Shown here piece by piece: positions 1 to 9,710 of a stretch of 64,000 nucleotides of DNA. This DNA comes from Apostichopus japonicus (lineage: Eukaryota; Echinodermata; Holothuroidea; Aspidochirotida; Stichopodidae). Under the pieces are notes generated by a model. It was not told where the DNA came from and made no database searches. It saw only the letters and a program-made list of their open reading frames with translations. Each line of letters opens with the position of its first letter. The stretch's first letter is position 1. The stretch is from positions 16,808,269 to 16,872,268 of the forward strand of contig NC_092572.1 of assembly GCF_037975245.1 (NCBI RefSeq), written 5' to 3'. Position numbers and translations under genes: made by a program.

Positions 1-879
1 AATGGCCTGTCTCTCAGTTTTGTTGAGATTGTCGCGGAAGTCTGGGGCGGAGGTGTGTGTTTTAACATCCTCTTCAATGGCCAAAATAAATGATTCAAGA
101 GGCGCACAATGGGCCTTGGGTGGATTCCACGAGCTTTTTGGCTTAAAATTGGAATCCAAGTTGTTGATTTGTTGCGTGGTGTTATTGCCATTTTCGTCGG
201 CAAAAAATTCACGGAGACGTAAGCGTCGATAGAACAGATTTAGGTCAAGAGAAAGTTTCTGAGCGTTTACTTGCCGTGGTTTAGGGCAAAAATTTAGACC
301 TTTGGAGAGTAGGTTTGTTTCTCCTGCCGAGAGTTGGCAATCAATGGTAACAACTGCACTTTTGGTGGTGTTGCATGCGGTCTGTATCTCTTTCCGACGG
401 AATCTGCGAGACCTGGTTCTTTTTGAGGTTTCAAGTTGGGTTTCACCAGAAGACTTAACTCTTTGCGTGACATTATCCCTCTTCAATTTGTGACATTGTC
501 TTGAAGCTAGGGTATGTGAGAGGTTCAAGCAAATTTTGGAGATGGAGTCAAGCTTTCTTTCGAACTCGTTCTTGGGGAGTTCTTTTTGCAGTTTTCTGGC
601 TTTGGAATCAATTTGCTGGCTAAGTTCGTGAATTGTTTTGCGACAAATACTTATTTGCACAGCCATTAATTCAAGCGAAGCATTCTTAAGGATTCCTTTC
701 CAATTGGCAAAGCTGTCGCTATCAGAAAGTGGTAAACCAGCACGGACCTTGATTTTAAGGCCTTTTGGTACCGTTTTGTTTTTACGGTATAGTCTGTAGT
801 TGGAAAGATGATGCCGATACCTAACCCGTTTTTCGGAAAGGCGTCGAAGCGTTTTCAAAGTTTCAAAGGTGCTCTCCAT
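1..879 (-). CDS. Penelope-like retroelement ORF, N-terminal part (runs off the left edge)
   Basis: A minus-strand frame stays open for 293 codons from an ATG at 879 to base 1, where the window cuts it. It has no stop inside the window. Motifs seen: a basic N-terminus, LLSKGLNFCPKPR at residues 190-202, YRRLRLREFF at 217-226, and NLNKTERQAI at 284-293. These match the conserved block just before the RT fingers of Penelope-like elements. The core RT and any GIY-YIG nuclease would lie outside the window. Such proteins copy their RNA at chromosomal target sites. The intact frame suggests a fairly young copy. The start is the first ATG after the upstream non-coding region that carries a ribozyme-like motif. 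The family call rests on remembered motifs. Confidence 0.82.
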   Translation of the reverse strand, partial: MESTFETLKTLRRLSEKRVRYRHHLSNYRLYRKNKTVPKGLKIKVRAGLPLSDSDSFANWKGILKNASLELMAVQISICRKTIHELSQQIDSKARKLQKELPKNEFERKLDSISKICLNLSHTLASRQCHKLKRDNVTQRVKSSGETQLETSKRTRSRRFRRKEIQTACNTTKSAVVTIDCQLSAGETNLLSKGLNFCPKPRQVNAQKLSLDLNLFYRRLRLREFFADENGNNTTQQINNLDSNFKPKSSWNPPKAHCAPLESFILAIEEDVKTHTSAPDFRDNLNKTERQAI

Positions 880-1310
880 TTTGAAGCATAGTTGGATCAA
901 TTAGATACCAACAGTGAAAGATATAGATAGGAATAACGGAAAAACTGTTAAACAACTATGCTGCATTTAGAGAAAGGCTGGATCTCGAGTGAGATACAAT
1001 AATTGAATTAGGTAAGTGATTGGAAGTAAAACAGCCAATGTTTGGTTTTTGCAGAGCTTTCGAGCAAAACTAGCTCTTCTTCAGTGCATGATCACCGAAA
1101 GTGACAAGGAGTAGCAGGAATTGAAACTCTTTTATAGAGGAGATGTCGGCATGGTTGTAAGGGCAAAGCGACTTACTGATTTCTGATGAATTGAGCAGAA
1201 GTTTTAGAAATTCGGATTATTTTAATCCGCGTCGGATTATTTTAATCCGATTCCGTCGTAATTGTAAAGGAATTGTTTTGGTTTATCTGGGACGGCAAAT
1301 CGTTTCTGAT
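880..1310 (-). other. Penelope element 5' non-coding region
   Basis: Non-coding stretch upstream of the Penelope ATG. It holds the hammerhead-like motif and, at 1213-1229 and 1233-1249, two tandem copies of a perfect hairpin (CGGATTA, TTT loop, TAATCCG). No ORF is seen. Where the element ends is unclear; the TA microsatellite starts at about 1314. Confidence 0.5.
1050..1088 (-). ncRNA. Hammerhead-ribozyme-like motif (type I, minimal stem III)
   Basis: Read on the minus strand, it has TGCA (stem I), CTGAAGA (conserved CUGANGA box), an extra A, a GAGC/GCTC stem II with a 7-nt loop, GAAA, then AGCT-C and TGCA (stem I partner). The predicted cut lies after C at 1054. Stem III would be only A-U and G-C, as reported for Penelope-element hammerheads, which are thought to work as dimers through a palindromic stem III (here AGCT). 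It lies 171 bases upstream of the Penelope ATG on the same strand. The extra A before stem II is a deviation. Cleavage is inferred. Confidence 0.62.
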
Positions 1311-1313
1311 GTT

Positions 1314-1326
1314 TATATATATATAT

Positions 1327-1418
<92 letters not shown>

Positions 1419-1450
1419 TATATATATATATATATAAACTGTATATATAT
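1314..1450. repeat. (TA)n microsatellite
   Basis: Nearly pure TA dinucleotide over about 100 bases, then two shorter blocks separated by AAACTG. Apparent ORFs on it are artefacts. Confidence 0.95.
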
Positions 1451-1451
1451 G

Positions 1452-2485
1452 TAAGCTTTTCTACTTCTTTTTTTTTGTATCACCATGTGTGTAAATATTG
1501 AAAGATATGCAGTATTTTTTCCTTGAAATAGCAAGAGATATAATAGAGAACACTGTTATGGAAGCTGTACTAAAAACTCTTGAAAAAACTGCTCTCCTAA
1601 ATTTTAAGGAATAGTTTGGCAGAATTTTTTTCTGGGGAAATCTATCTTTATTTCATGCATAGTCTTGACTACTTCTGCAATACCATAAGACCATCTCTGC
1701 CCTGCACCTAAAAATACTGGGTTTTTTATTCTCTCTTGCATGTTTTCAAAAGTGCCCTTCTCAAGGGTATCATGTTGAAAATTTTCTCATATTTACAGAT
1801 GGAAATTATGAAGTTATGTCAATTGAAGTCATCAGCAGCCAAAATACAAAAACCTTGTAGTCTAGTTTAGTGAATATCTGTAGCATCGGTAAAATGTCAT
1901 AATTAGGTGGTAGGTCCCCCTCACTGAGCATTACACTTTGAGCAGTTCTGTTAAGAGGTCAAATGTAAATTGGAGTCATCAGCTGCCAAAAGCCTGAAAT
2001 CCTTGTCGACATCAAAATCAAAGCTGCGATTATCCTCATGCTCAGAAATGTACAAGATCTGAATGTTCTATGAAGAGGTCAAAGGTCACTTAGGGTCAAA
2101 TTCTGACCACCTTGACCAGGCGCATATCCAGGGGGGGGCGTTGGGGGCACGCATATCCAGGTGGGGCGTTGGGGGCGTGCGCCCCCCAGGTAAGAAATAG
2201 AGGCGAGAAAAAAAGAGAGAAGAAAAAGGGAAAACGAGGGGAAAGAAGGGGAGAAAGGCAGGGAAAAGAAAAAGAAGAAATAGAGGAAATGGAGAAAAGG
2301 AGGAAGTAGAAAAAAGGGCAAGCAACTGGGAAGAGAAAAAAGAACAGTGACATAATTACAGGGCTGATCCCTATTATACACATAGGGTAGCCAGTGAAGG
2401 ATCGATGATTTTGGAAGGGGTGTGCGCCTCACCCTACCCCTTACACCGACAACTCCATTTTGACGTTTTCATATTTCCTCTCTCT
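1452..2485. other. Non-coding stretch with a purine-rich block
   Basis: No gene recognised. 2118-2190 contains two near-copies of a G-rich segment (GCATATCCAGG followed by GGGGCGTTGGGGGC). 2195-2330 is almost pure purine on the plus strand (GA-rich), giving spurious pyrimidine-coded ORFs on the minus strand. Confidence 0.5.
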
Positions 2486-2687
2486 CTAATATATATATAT
2501 TTATATATATATATATATATATTAGTGATATATATATTAGAGAAAAGGAGGGAGTACCTTTTCTCTAATATATATATATATATATATATATATTAGTTAG
2601 TCTAATACCGAAATGCATCATGTTATCCGACGACTCGGTCGAGTTCGAGACCAGCCACAGTTGGTTTCATAGCACAATTGTACAACT

Positions 2688-2775
<88 letters not shown>
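2485..2775. repeat. Interrupted (TA)n microsatellites
   Basis: TA runs at about 2489-2540, 2569-2594 and 2691-2775. The first two flank AGAGAAAAGGAGGG and its partial complement CCTTTTCTCT, so the block can fold. Confidence 0.9.
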
Positions 2776-2781
<6 letters not shown>

Positions 2782-2789
2782 GAAAGGAC

Positions 2790-3050
2790 ATTCCACTTAA
2801 GTGGAATTGTATCCACTTAAGTAGAATACAATTCCACTTAAGTGAAATACAATCCCCTTAAGTGAAATAGATTTAGCTTAAGTAAGATGCAGTGACAAGT
2901 TGATGAATTCAGCTTAAGTAAAATACAATTAAGCTTAAGTGGAATGGTATTCCACTTAAGTGAAATAGAATTCCACGTAAGTTAAGTAGTATTCTGCTTA
3001 AGTGATATTGAATTCCACTTAAGTGAAATGTATTCGACTTAAGTCGAATT
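2790..3050. repeat. Cluster of CTTAAG-centred palindromes
   Basis: Eleven exact CTTAAG hexamers in about 260 bases, most inside longer palindromes such as ATTCCACTTAAGTGGAAT and TTCGACTTAAGTCGAA. Spacing is irregular, about 15-45 bases. No ORF. It adjoins the TA microsatellite. The function is unknown. Confidence 0.8.
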
Positions 3051-3052
3051 GC

Positions 3053-3660
3053 GAGGTAAATGTTAAAACGGCTTGCCATACGTGCACTGACCTAAATGGA
3101 GTGTAACCACTCCCGATTTTGCAATTTCCCAAGATCAGGCCCGAAAAATCCCAAGAAATACCAAGAACACTGTGCTGTATGGATTTCTAGCAATATCCGA
3201 GATCTAGGGATGAATATCCCAAGATTTTACCTAAACTGAAGGCAGATAGAGAATCGAAACCTTCAGTGTACTGAACTTGAAACTGTGCGTCTTTCGAAAT
3301 GAAAAGAATGTGGGGAATTGCACAATAAACAAATCAAAGTTATTTATTTCAGTCTCATTTCAATTATTCGAATTTGTTAAGCAAACAGCAGATATCACAT
3401 CATATAAGTGAGCATGAAAATGGCGTTCCAGGATGAACAGCCTTCAAACCATGGGCGCAGATCCTGGTGCGGACAGCGGGACGCGTCCCCATCAACTTTT
3501 TCAGTAGTGGGGACATGATATACCGTGTCCCAACCAATTTGTCTTGACCAATAGCTGCATTTCAAGTTCCCCTGTATTGAACTTTGGCGCAGTTAGGCCC
3601 AGCCCCCCGGTTCCTACGCCCTTGCTAACCACTGCGTCACAGCAACTGTTGAGAAATAAT
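3053..3660. other. No gene seen
   Basis: AT-rich sequence without a supported gene. 3455-3600 contains a GC-richer segment, but its frames are broken and I recognise nothing in it. Confidence 0.4.
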
Positions 3661-3662
3661 GC

Positions 3663-4187
3663 TAATTTTTTCTTCAAAATGGAACGGAGGGTGATGTTCA
3701 AAATGCTGTACTTGTAAACAGGATAACTCAACACGTACACCTTTATTGAACTTCATATTTCAAATGGTCTTAAACTTGGCATTATTTTCAGTGAATAATA
3801 CTACATGACTCTAGGTTTGGCAGTAACTTGTGAAAATGTTCCATAGTGAAAATAAAACAATGTCATGTAACTCATTAATTATTAAAGGGGTGGCAGAGCT
3901 GCTTTTCTTGCTCAAATTGATCAAAGAATATGTCCATGTGCTCATACATAGAGCATCTCTGGGTATTGAAACATTTTGGAATATAAATTCTACATTTGTG
4001 AGTCCTTAAAAGATCTTAATTCTTTTGATTGCCTTGTTGCTAAAGTAATGGTCAAGGCAACGTTTCCTGAATCTGCATAGCTCATGTCGCGGAGCGGTTG
4101 AAAACTATTAATATACAACAACCAGTTAAAACAACAGTATCAGGCAGTATTTTATCACCCTCCGTTCCATTTTTGAAGAAAAAATTA
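3663..4187. mobile_element. Short inverted-repeat element (MITE-like, 525 bp)
   Basis: The ends are near-perfect inverted repeats of about 33-34 bases: 3663-3695 starts TAATTTTTTCTTC, and the complement of 4154-4187 starts the same way. They differ by one A in an A-run. The interior has no long ORF. A target duplication is not clear (possibly TA), so the superfamily is undecided. A non-autonomous DNA transposon is the simplest reading. Confidence 0.6.
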
Positions 4188-4259
4188 CGATTAAAACATT
4201 GAACACTTCTATCGCTTAGCATACAATTTCCGAGGAAACAACACCGTGAAACTGGAGAA

Positions 4260-4440
4260 CATTTATGAATAAGAAAGGTTTGATTTGACTGCTTTAAAAT
4301 AACGTATGACTGGCAAGGCGCGTCGAGCGCTCTCTATCGGCCTCTTTTTTGGTCAGTTTGCAACTTCAGAGGAACAATAGAAACTCGAAAAAATACTTTT
4401 AAAACGAACAAAGGATTCACAAACCTTTGTTCTGCCTAAA
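4260..4440. repeat. Dispersed repeat, copy 1 (related to 6570-6740)
   Basis: It shares blocks such as CAGTTTGCAACTTCAGAGG and AACAATAGAAA, and the flanking TTTGATTTGACTG / TTTTATTTGACTG, with the segment at 6570-6740 in the same orientation. No coding potential. Confidence 0.65.
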
Positions 4441-4570
4441 AGATAAGCAGAATGAAAATAAAATAAAACTGTTAGCAAACTGCTTATCCACTAGAGAGCC
4501 TGTGTAATAGAATGTGTAAAAGTTTCGATCCTAGCAGAATCTTCTTCAGAGGCTAAAAAAATAAGATAAG

Positions 4571-5968
4571 CAGAAAGTTTGGTTTATTGTAGATTTGTGT
4601 GCGCGGAATTAGCCCGATTGATACGGGGAAAGGTGATTAATTTGCTCTAGGTGGGTTATGGTTCGGTTATCTATAATTCTTTCCAAAATCTTACCTAAGG
4701 CTGGGAGGAGACTAACTGGTCGATAGTTTTGAATTTTGGTGCGGTCTTTACTTAGTTTCGGTATTAAAATCTTTTTGGCGGATTTCCATGGGATTGGGAA
4801 ATAACCCAGTGTAAGGAGTTCGTTAAATAGTGGGAAAATATGAGAGTTAATGAATATCGGAGGGGAGTTTTTAGGCATTTGGTCATTTATGTTGTCAGGA
4901 CCAGTGGAGGATGCATGTTTTAGTTGCACTATCCCAATTGTTGATATCTATTTTATTGAGCAGAGGGATGTTTTTTGTTGAGACATCCTAATGGGTTGGT
5001 GTTAAAGCTGGTTGCATTACTGATAATTGTACGGTCTATTTCGTGTTTACAGCTGATATCGTATGGGGGGCCATCGTAGATATTGAATATACTTTCAAAG
5101 TACGATTCAATTAGCTTTATTTGGTCTTGAGTTTTTGTGATGAGGTTACCTACGTTATCTCTAATCTAAGGCCTTGGTCTGTTTTACCTGTGTTTGGTGT
5201 TGTAATGGGGTTAATGATTTTTTTTTTTAACTTTTCCAAAAGTGTTTCTGGTTTTTATCATTAATGATTAAATCGCAGTTGTTTTGGACGCGCTTTTGTT
5301 CATCCGCCAATATTTGTCTGTTTATTGCTATTTAAGTTGGTTAATTTGGGTTTTTAGAGTTGGGTCTCGGGAGATGATATAAGTTCTACGTAGGCGACGT
5401 CTGAGTTTCATAAGTGTAAGAATATTCTTATTTAGTTTTCGTTTTCTGTTTTGTTTTTAAGGGACAGTGTCTTTTGAAAGTATAGAAGATATGATGGGCA
5501 ACGCTGTCACAGTAATTGTCGATGTAATTTAGCTCGTTGTTTTGGTTGTTGTATTTTGGGAGTCTGTTTTATTTTAATTATACGTCAATTCGTTATTTGG
5601 CATGCAGTTGAGGTTTATGTCTAGCTCAAAAACGAGTGGAAAATGGTCACTGATTTAGTCATCTTCTAGGATTTGTATCGAATGTGTTTTAGTTGCGAGG
5701 TGATTTGAGGTTATATGGGTAGTCAAGTAGTTCTGTAATATTGTTTATTGAGTTCATCCTAGGTTTGGTATTTTGGTTAATTATCGTTAAGTTGTATTTA
5801 TCACATATTTCTAAGAGAGACTTGCCTTTTTCAGAAAAAAATATTGTGGTGGGCATTTACTAGGAGTTTTTTTATTTTTATTAGAACATTTTTTTAATTA
5901 TATCGGTGGATATGGGCTCATTTGGGGGACTATAATCATACCACGAAAGTGTCCATTAGCTGTAGGTT
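4571..5968 (-). pseudogene. Jockey-like LINE fragment (RT N-part and upstream linker)
   Basis: The minus strand encodes SSTGPDNINDQMPK, a lysine-rich PKLSKDRTKIQNYRPVSL block and LLPALGKILERII (4609-4929), the first RT blocks of Jockey-type non-LTR elements. Further up, to about 5968, the DNA aligns with 14582-15960 of the second copy in this window but is full of frameshifts. Both RT-C and the 3' end are missing: the copy stops at 4571, where the shared sequence AAAGTTTGGTTTATTG begins. A dead partial copy. Confidence 0.8.
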
Positions 5969-5969
5969 G

Positions 5970-6398
5970 CATTGAGGGTGTGTTATTCTTGCGTCAAATG
6001 GCGTACCATGGAAGGGGGAGGGGGGTTTGGGTGGTCTATCTGGCAGTGGCGGAGCGTCCATACAGTCAGGGGGGCGGATGCCCCCCTGACGGACTCAAAT
6101 GGACTGCTGGCGCCCTTTTCAGCTTTTTACCACTTTTTATTTATATGCGATTATTGACGTTTTTAATGCGCTCTCATCTACCTATTGACATTTGTCACAT
6201 TTTTTTGGCGATGACACCTATTTATTCTTCATTTATCTGCATATTAGCAAGGCCCGGAAAGGGTCATTTCCGGCGATCTAGGGAGCATCTTTATTGAAAA
6301 ATTTCTCTACGCTCCGCGCCTACCCGTGGTGGCGCTCCGCTTAGATAGTGTCGAAAGCGCCCCCACAGACCATCCTCGCCCCCCTCGACCATAACCCC
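5970..6398. repeat. Dispersed repeat similar to 30240-30345
   Basis: 6049-6100 starts CAGTGGCGGAGCGTCC and has a G-run/C-run fold-back, resembling hAT-type ends. 6270-6350 shares GGTGGCGCTCCGCTTAGATAG and an upstream CATTTTC/CATTTCC..CGATCT block with 30260-30345. Apparent ORFs are unsupported. Boundaries are uncertain. Confidence 0.5.
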
Positions 6399-6869
6399 TA
6401 ATTCCAAAATAAACTTCAGATTCGTAATCAGCGTGTCGCGAATAAGATACACATTTATCGCCTTTGCGACAAAAAGTTTTTGCACCTAAAAAAACCGTAA
6501 GGGGTACGTACCTCTAACAGTTTTTTGCCAAAATTGACCCATTTATTCATAAATGTCAAGATAAAACTCAAGATGACAAACAAAGGTTTTATTTGACTGT
6601 TTTGAAATCACGTATCACTGGCAAGATGCGTCGTGCACCCTCTTATGACACTTATTTCGCTCAGTTTGCAACTTCAGAGGAACAATAGAAAACCGAAGAA
6701 CTTTTAGGGACAACAAAAGGTTTTATAACCTTTGTTCGTCGTAAAAGTTTTTCGGTCTTACTTTTCTTTGAGGTGAAAAAAAAAATTGTCGCAAAAGCGA
6801 TAAATGTGTATCTTTTCTGGTAGTTCGTGACACGCTGATTACGAATCTGAAGTTTATTTTGGAATTAGG
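6399..6869. mobile_element. Inverted-repeat element with 83-bp arms
   Basis: Arms 6399-6482 and 6787-6869 are inverted copies of each other with few differences; both contain the ATTCCAAAATAAACTTCAGA word. Between them lies dispersed repeat copy 2 (6570-6740). No ORF. No clear target duplication. Confidence 0.65.
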
Positions 6870-7140
6870 TGCTGTGTTGGGGCGTGGGGGGCAAACAACC
6901 TGATTTGCAGTTTTGCCAAAACTGACCAAAAATCGATCCAAAATCGATTTCGCCCAAATGACGTAACAGGGGGTAACCGATGCTCAGGAGCCCAAATTTG
7001 CAACTCCCAGGTCCATATCTGCTTCCGTGCGGGAGATACGTGGTCCCAAAGGAATCTGCCTAGCCCTCCAAAAGATTTTATTGATAAGATCCAAAGTACT
7101 ATTTTTGATTTATTTCGAACGGGAAAACTGATAAAGTAAG
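6870..7140. other. No gene seen
   Basis: Non-coding; the minus-strand frame through it is not recognisable. Confidence 0.3.
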
Positions 7141-7570
7141 GAAAATTACTATGTATAACCCCATTGAAAAGGGGGGTTTTAAAAAAATATTTGTTCACAG
7201 CTTTGTTGGTGCTCTCAAAACCTCTTGGGTCAAGCGTTATTGTATTAATGCCAACACGGGGTATTGGAAGCTCTTTTATTTCATTCCTCTCTGTCGCCGT
7301 CCGGTAGAGAGTTGCTTTTTAATTATAATTTTCATGACCAGGATATTTCCTGCATTTAAAAATACCTTCATTGAACAAATTTGTATGGTTTTGAGTAAGC
7401 TTAGCTACCTTTAAGAAACCATCGGAAATTGGGTGTGCAAATCCCTAATAATTTTATTAGAATTGATAATACCATTGTTTATGACAAAAAGCTTTTACGA
7501 CGCCGGTTTACTGTTTGTTAGGGATATGTTTTTGCTAGATGGGAAGCAATTGTCCAAATAATGCTTTTCT
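7141..7570 (+). pseudogene. Tx1/L1-type LINE C-terminal fragment
   Basis: The frame at 7151-7414 reads NPIEKGGFKKIFVHSF then ALKTSWVKR, matching the GG-x-K and ALK-x-SW-x-KR block downstream of the RT in Tx1/L1-clade ORF2 proteins. After a stop, 7450-7560 continues as NNTIVYDKKLLRRRFTVC and GYVF, again Tx1-like. Broken, without RT or endonuclease. It is joined directly to the tail of a different LINE family at 7571. Confidence 0.6.
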
Positions 7571-7676
7571 GACCAGTCTTCTACATTGTTAAGCTATTGT
7601 ATGCTTTATAGAAGACTTCCTTTCACATTGTATATTTGCACGTGAAAAAACAAAATAAATCAAATCAAATAACTAA
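7571..7676 (+). mobile_element. CR1-like LINE 3' end (solo tail)
   Basis: Only the 3' terminus of the family present at 34.8-39.1 kb: stem AGTCTTCTA / TAGAAGACT (7575-7583 / 7609-7617), second stem TTTCAC / GTGAAA (7621-7626 / 7642-7647), then the AAATCAAATCAAAT tail. Extreme 5' truncation is typical of LINE insertion. Confidence 0.75.
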
Positions 7677-7690
7677 TAATTATTTCTAAA

Positions 7691-9225
7691 CAGTTACTGT
7701 GGATAGTGTTATGTACATAGAAAGTAAGACAAACTCTCTGTCTAGAATTCAACTCCCAGAGGATGTATTGTTTTGGTATTTCTTTTCCTCATTTTGCAGT
7801 TAAAATATTAGAAAAGCCTATCATTTCTCAATTAACAGTTACTGTGGCGAAGTTGTTATGTTGTATAATTTTGCATATTTATTATTGTTTTTTACAATGA
7901 CATTGTCAATAAACTGAAAAAAAAAAATTGAGACATACTCCTTGTCTTGAATTCAAACACCAGAGGATGCATTTGATTTTCTATTTATTTTGTTGTGAAG
8001 ATTAAATATTAGAAACGAGTATTAAATCTCAACAGTTCTCGTGGCGCAGTTGGTAGTGCTCTGGACTGGAGAGACAGACAAACTCCATGTCTCCGGTTCG
8101 AACCCCAGACAGAGCATTTTATATTTTTGCTCTTTTACTGATTCCATTCTGGACTTTGAAGTTTAAATATTAGAAACGAGCATTAATTCTCAACAGTTCT
8201 AGTGGCGCAGTTGGTAGTGCTCTGGACTGGAGAGACAGACAAACTCCATGTCTCCGGTTCGAACCCCAGACAGAGCATTTATATTTTTGCTCTTTTACTG
8301 ATTCCATTCTGGACTCTGAAGTTTAAATATTAGAAACGAGCATTAATTCTCAACAGTTCTAGTGGCGCAGTTGGTAGTGCTCTGGACTGGAGAGACAAAC
8401 TCCATGTCTCCGGTGCGAACCCCAGACAGAGCATTTTATATTTTGCTCTTTTACTGATTTCATTCTGGACTATGAAGTTTAAATATTAGAAACGAGCATT
8501 AATTCTCAACAGTTCTAGTGGCGCAGTTGGTAGTGCTCTGGACTGGAGAGACAGACAAACTCCATGTCTCCGGTTCGATCCCCAGACAGAGCATTTTATA
8601 TTTTGCTCTTTTACTGATTTCATTCTGGACTATGAAGTTTAAATATTAGAAACGAGCATTAATTCTCAACAGTTCTAGTGGCGCAGTTGGTAGTGCTCTG
8701 GACTGGAGAGACCGACAAACTCCATGTCTCCGGTTCGAACCCCAGACAGAGCATTTTATATTTTGCTCTTTTACTGATTCCATTCTGGACTTTGAAGTTT
8801 AAATATTAGAAACGAGCATTAATTCTCAACAGTTCTAGTGGCGCAGTTGGTAGTGCTCTGGACTGGAGAGACAGACAAACTCCATGTCTCGGGTTCGAAC
8901 CCCAGACAGAGCATTTTGCTCTTTTACTGATTTCATTCTGGACTATGAAGTTTAAATATTAGAAACGAGCATTAATTCTCAACAGTTCTAGTGGCGCAGT
9001 TGGTAGTGCTCTGGACTGGAGAGACAGACAAACTCCATGTCTCCAGTTCAAACCCCAGACAGAGCATTTTATATTTTGCTCTTTACTGATTCCATTCTGG
9101 ACTCTGAAGTTTAAATATTAGAAACGAGCATTAATTCTCAACAGTTCTTGTGGCGCAGTTGGTAGTGCTCTGGACTGGAGAGACAGACAAACTCCATGTC
9201 TCCGGTTCGATTCCCAGACAGAGCA
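7691..9225 (+). repeat. Tandem tRNA-like array 1 (eight clear units plus two decayed)
   Basis: Eight tRNA-like segments, each about 82 nt: 8035-8116, 8196-8277, 8356-8433, 8512-8593, 8672-8753, 8832-8913, 8985-9066, 9144-9225. The period is about 152-161 bp. Each has an A box (TGGCGCAGTTGG), a GCGC/GTGC D-stem and a B box, usually GGTTCGAACCC, so internal Pol III promoters are expected. Unit 3 lacks 4 nt and has GGTGCGAAC; unit 7 has AGTTCAAACC. CTGGACTGGA..AAACTCCA resembles a serine-type anticodon arm with an insert, but no clean cloverleaf forms. Two decayed units precede (7691-7765 and 7837-7975); the second is split by an A-tailed insert (about 7861-7927). Confidence 0.85.
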
Positions 9226-9710
9226 CCATGTCTGTGGTTCATGTCCAGACAGAGCCTTTTACTTTTCAACCCTCTGGAGGGAGTGGAAGTATAAATATAA
9301 GAAACGAAGTTTCTCCAGAGGGAACCGAAATGGTGTAATTGGTTATTCCATCGTTCAGTAAGCGATTGGTTTGGATTGCATCGGTTCAAGTCCCAGGTGA
9401 GTATTTGAAAAAGGAGTTCTGACAAGTGGATAAGGTGAATCCCAAAGGTGGGCGGTCCCCCTCCTCCTGACAGGTGGGTAAGGTGAGTACCAAGGTGAGA
9501 GGTGAGAGGGGGTGAAGGTGTGGACAAGGTGAGGTCGCCGCCCCCTCCCCCTGACAAGGTAAAGGCGCGGACAAGTGGAGTTCGCCGCCACCCCTTCCCC
9601 CCTGACTAGCTAGTCGGGGGAGGAGGAGTAGTGGAGAAAATGTTTTATAAAAACGACTAAGTCCACACAGCAGGATCTTTAAATATTTGTAAAGCTTTAA
9701 AAACTAGAGG
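9226..9710. repeat. Array edge, single tRNA-like unit and GC-rich minisatellite
   Basis: 9226-9262 is a partial B-box end of array 1. 9324-9400 is a different tRNA-like sequence with A box TGGTGTAATTGG (9331-9342) and B box GGTTCAAGTCC (9383-9393). 9405-9600 is an imperfect minisatellite built on GACAAGGTGAG-type words with C-runs; the minus-strand ORFs across it are artefacts. Confidence 0.55.

Noticed and set aside
1183-1210. CTGATGA on the plus strand as a second hammerhead
   Set aside because: The required GAAA and pairing stems are not in place.
1313-1534. ORF rich in Tyr-Ile
   Set aside because: Translation of a TA microsatellite.
2079-2432. Proline/phenylalanine-rich minus-strand ORFs
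   Set aside because: All three overlap a purine-rich low-complexity block; no motifs.
8035-9225. Functional tRNA-Ser gene cluster
   Set aside because: A box, D-stem and B box are good, but the acceptor and T-stem have mismatches and the anticodon arm contains an insert, so a normal cloverleaf is not formed.
9138-9591. Minus-strand proline-rich ORFs
   Set aside because: They run across a tRNA-like unit and a GC-rich minisatellite.
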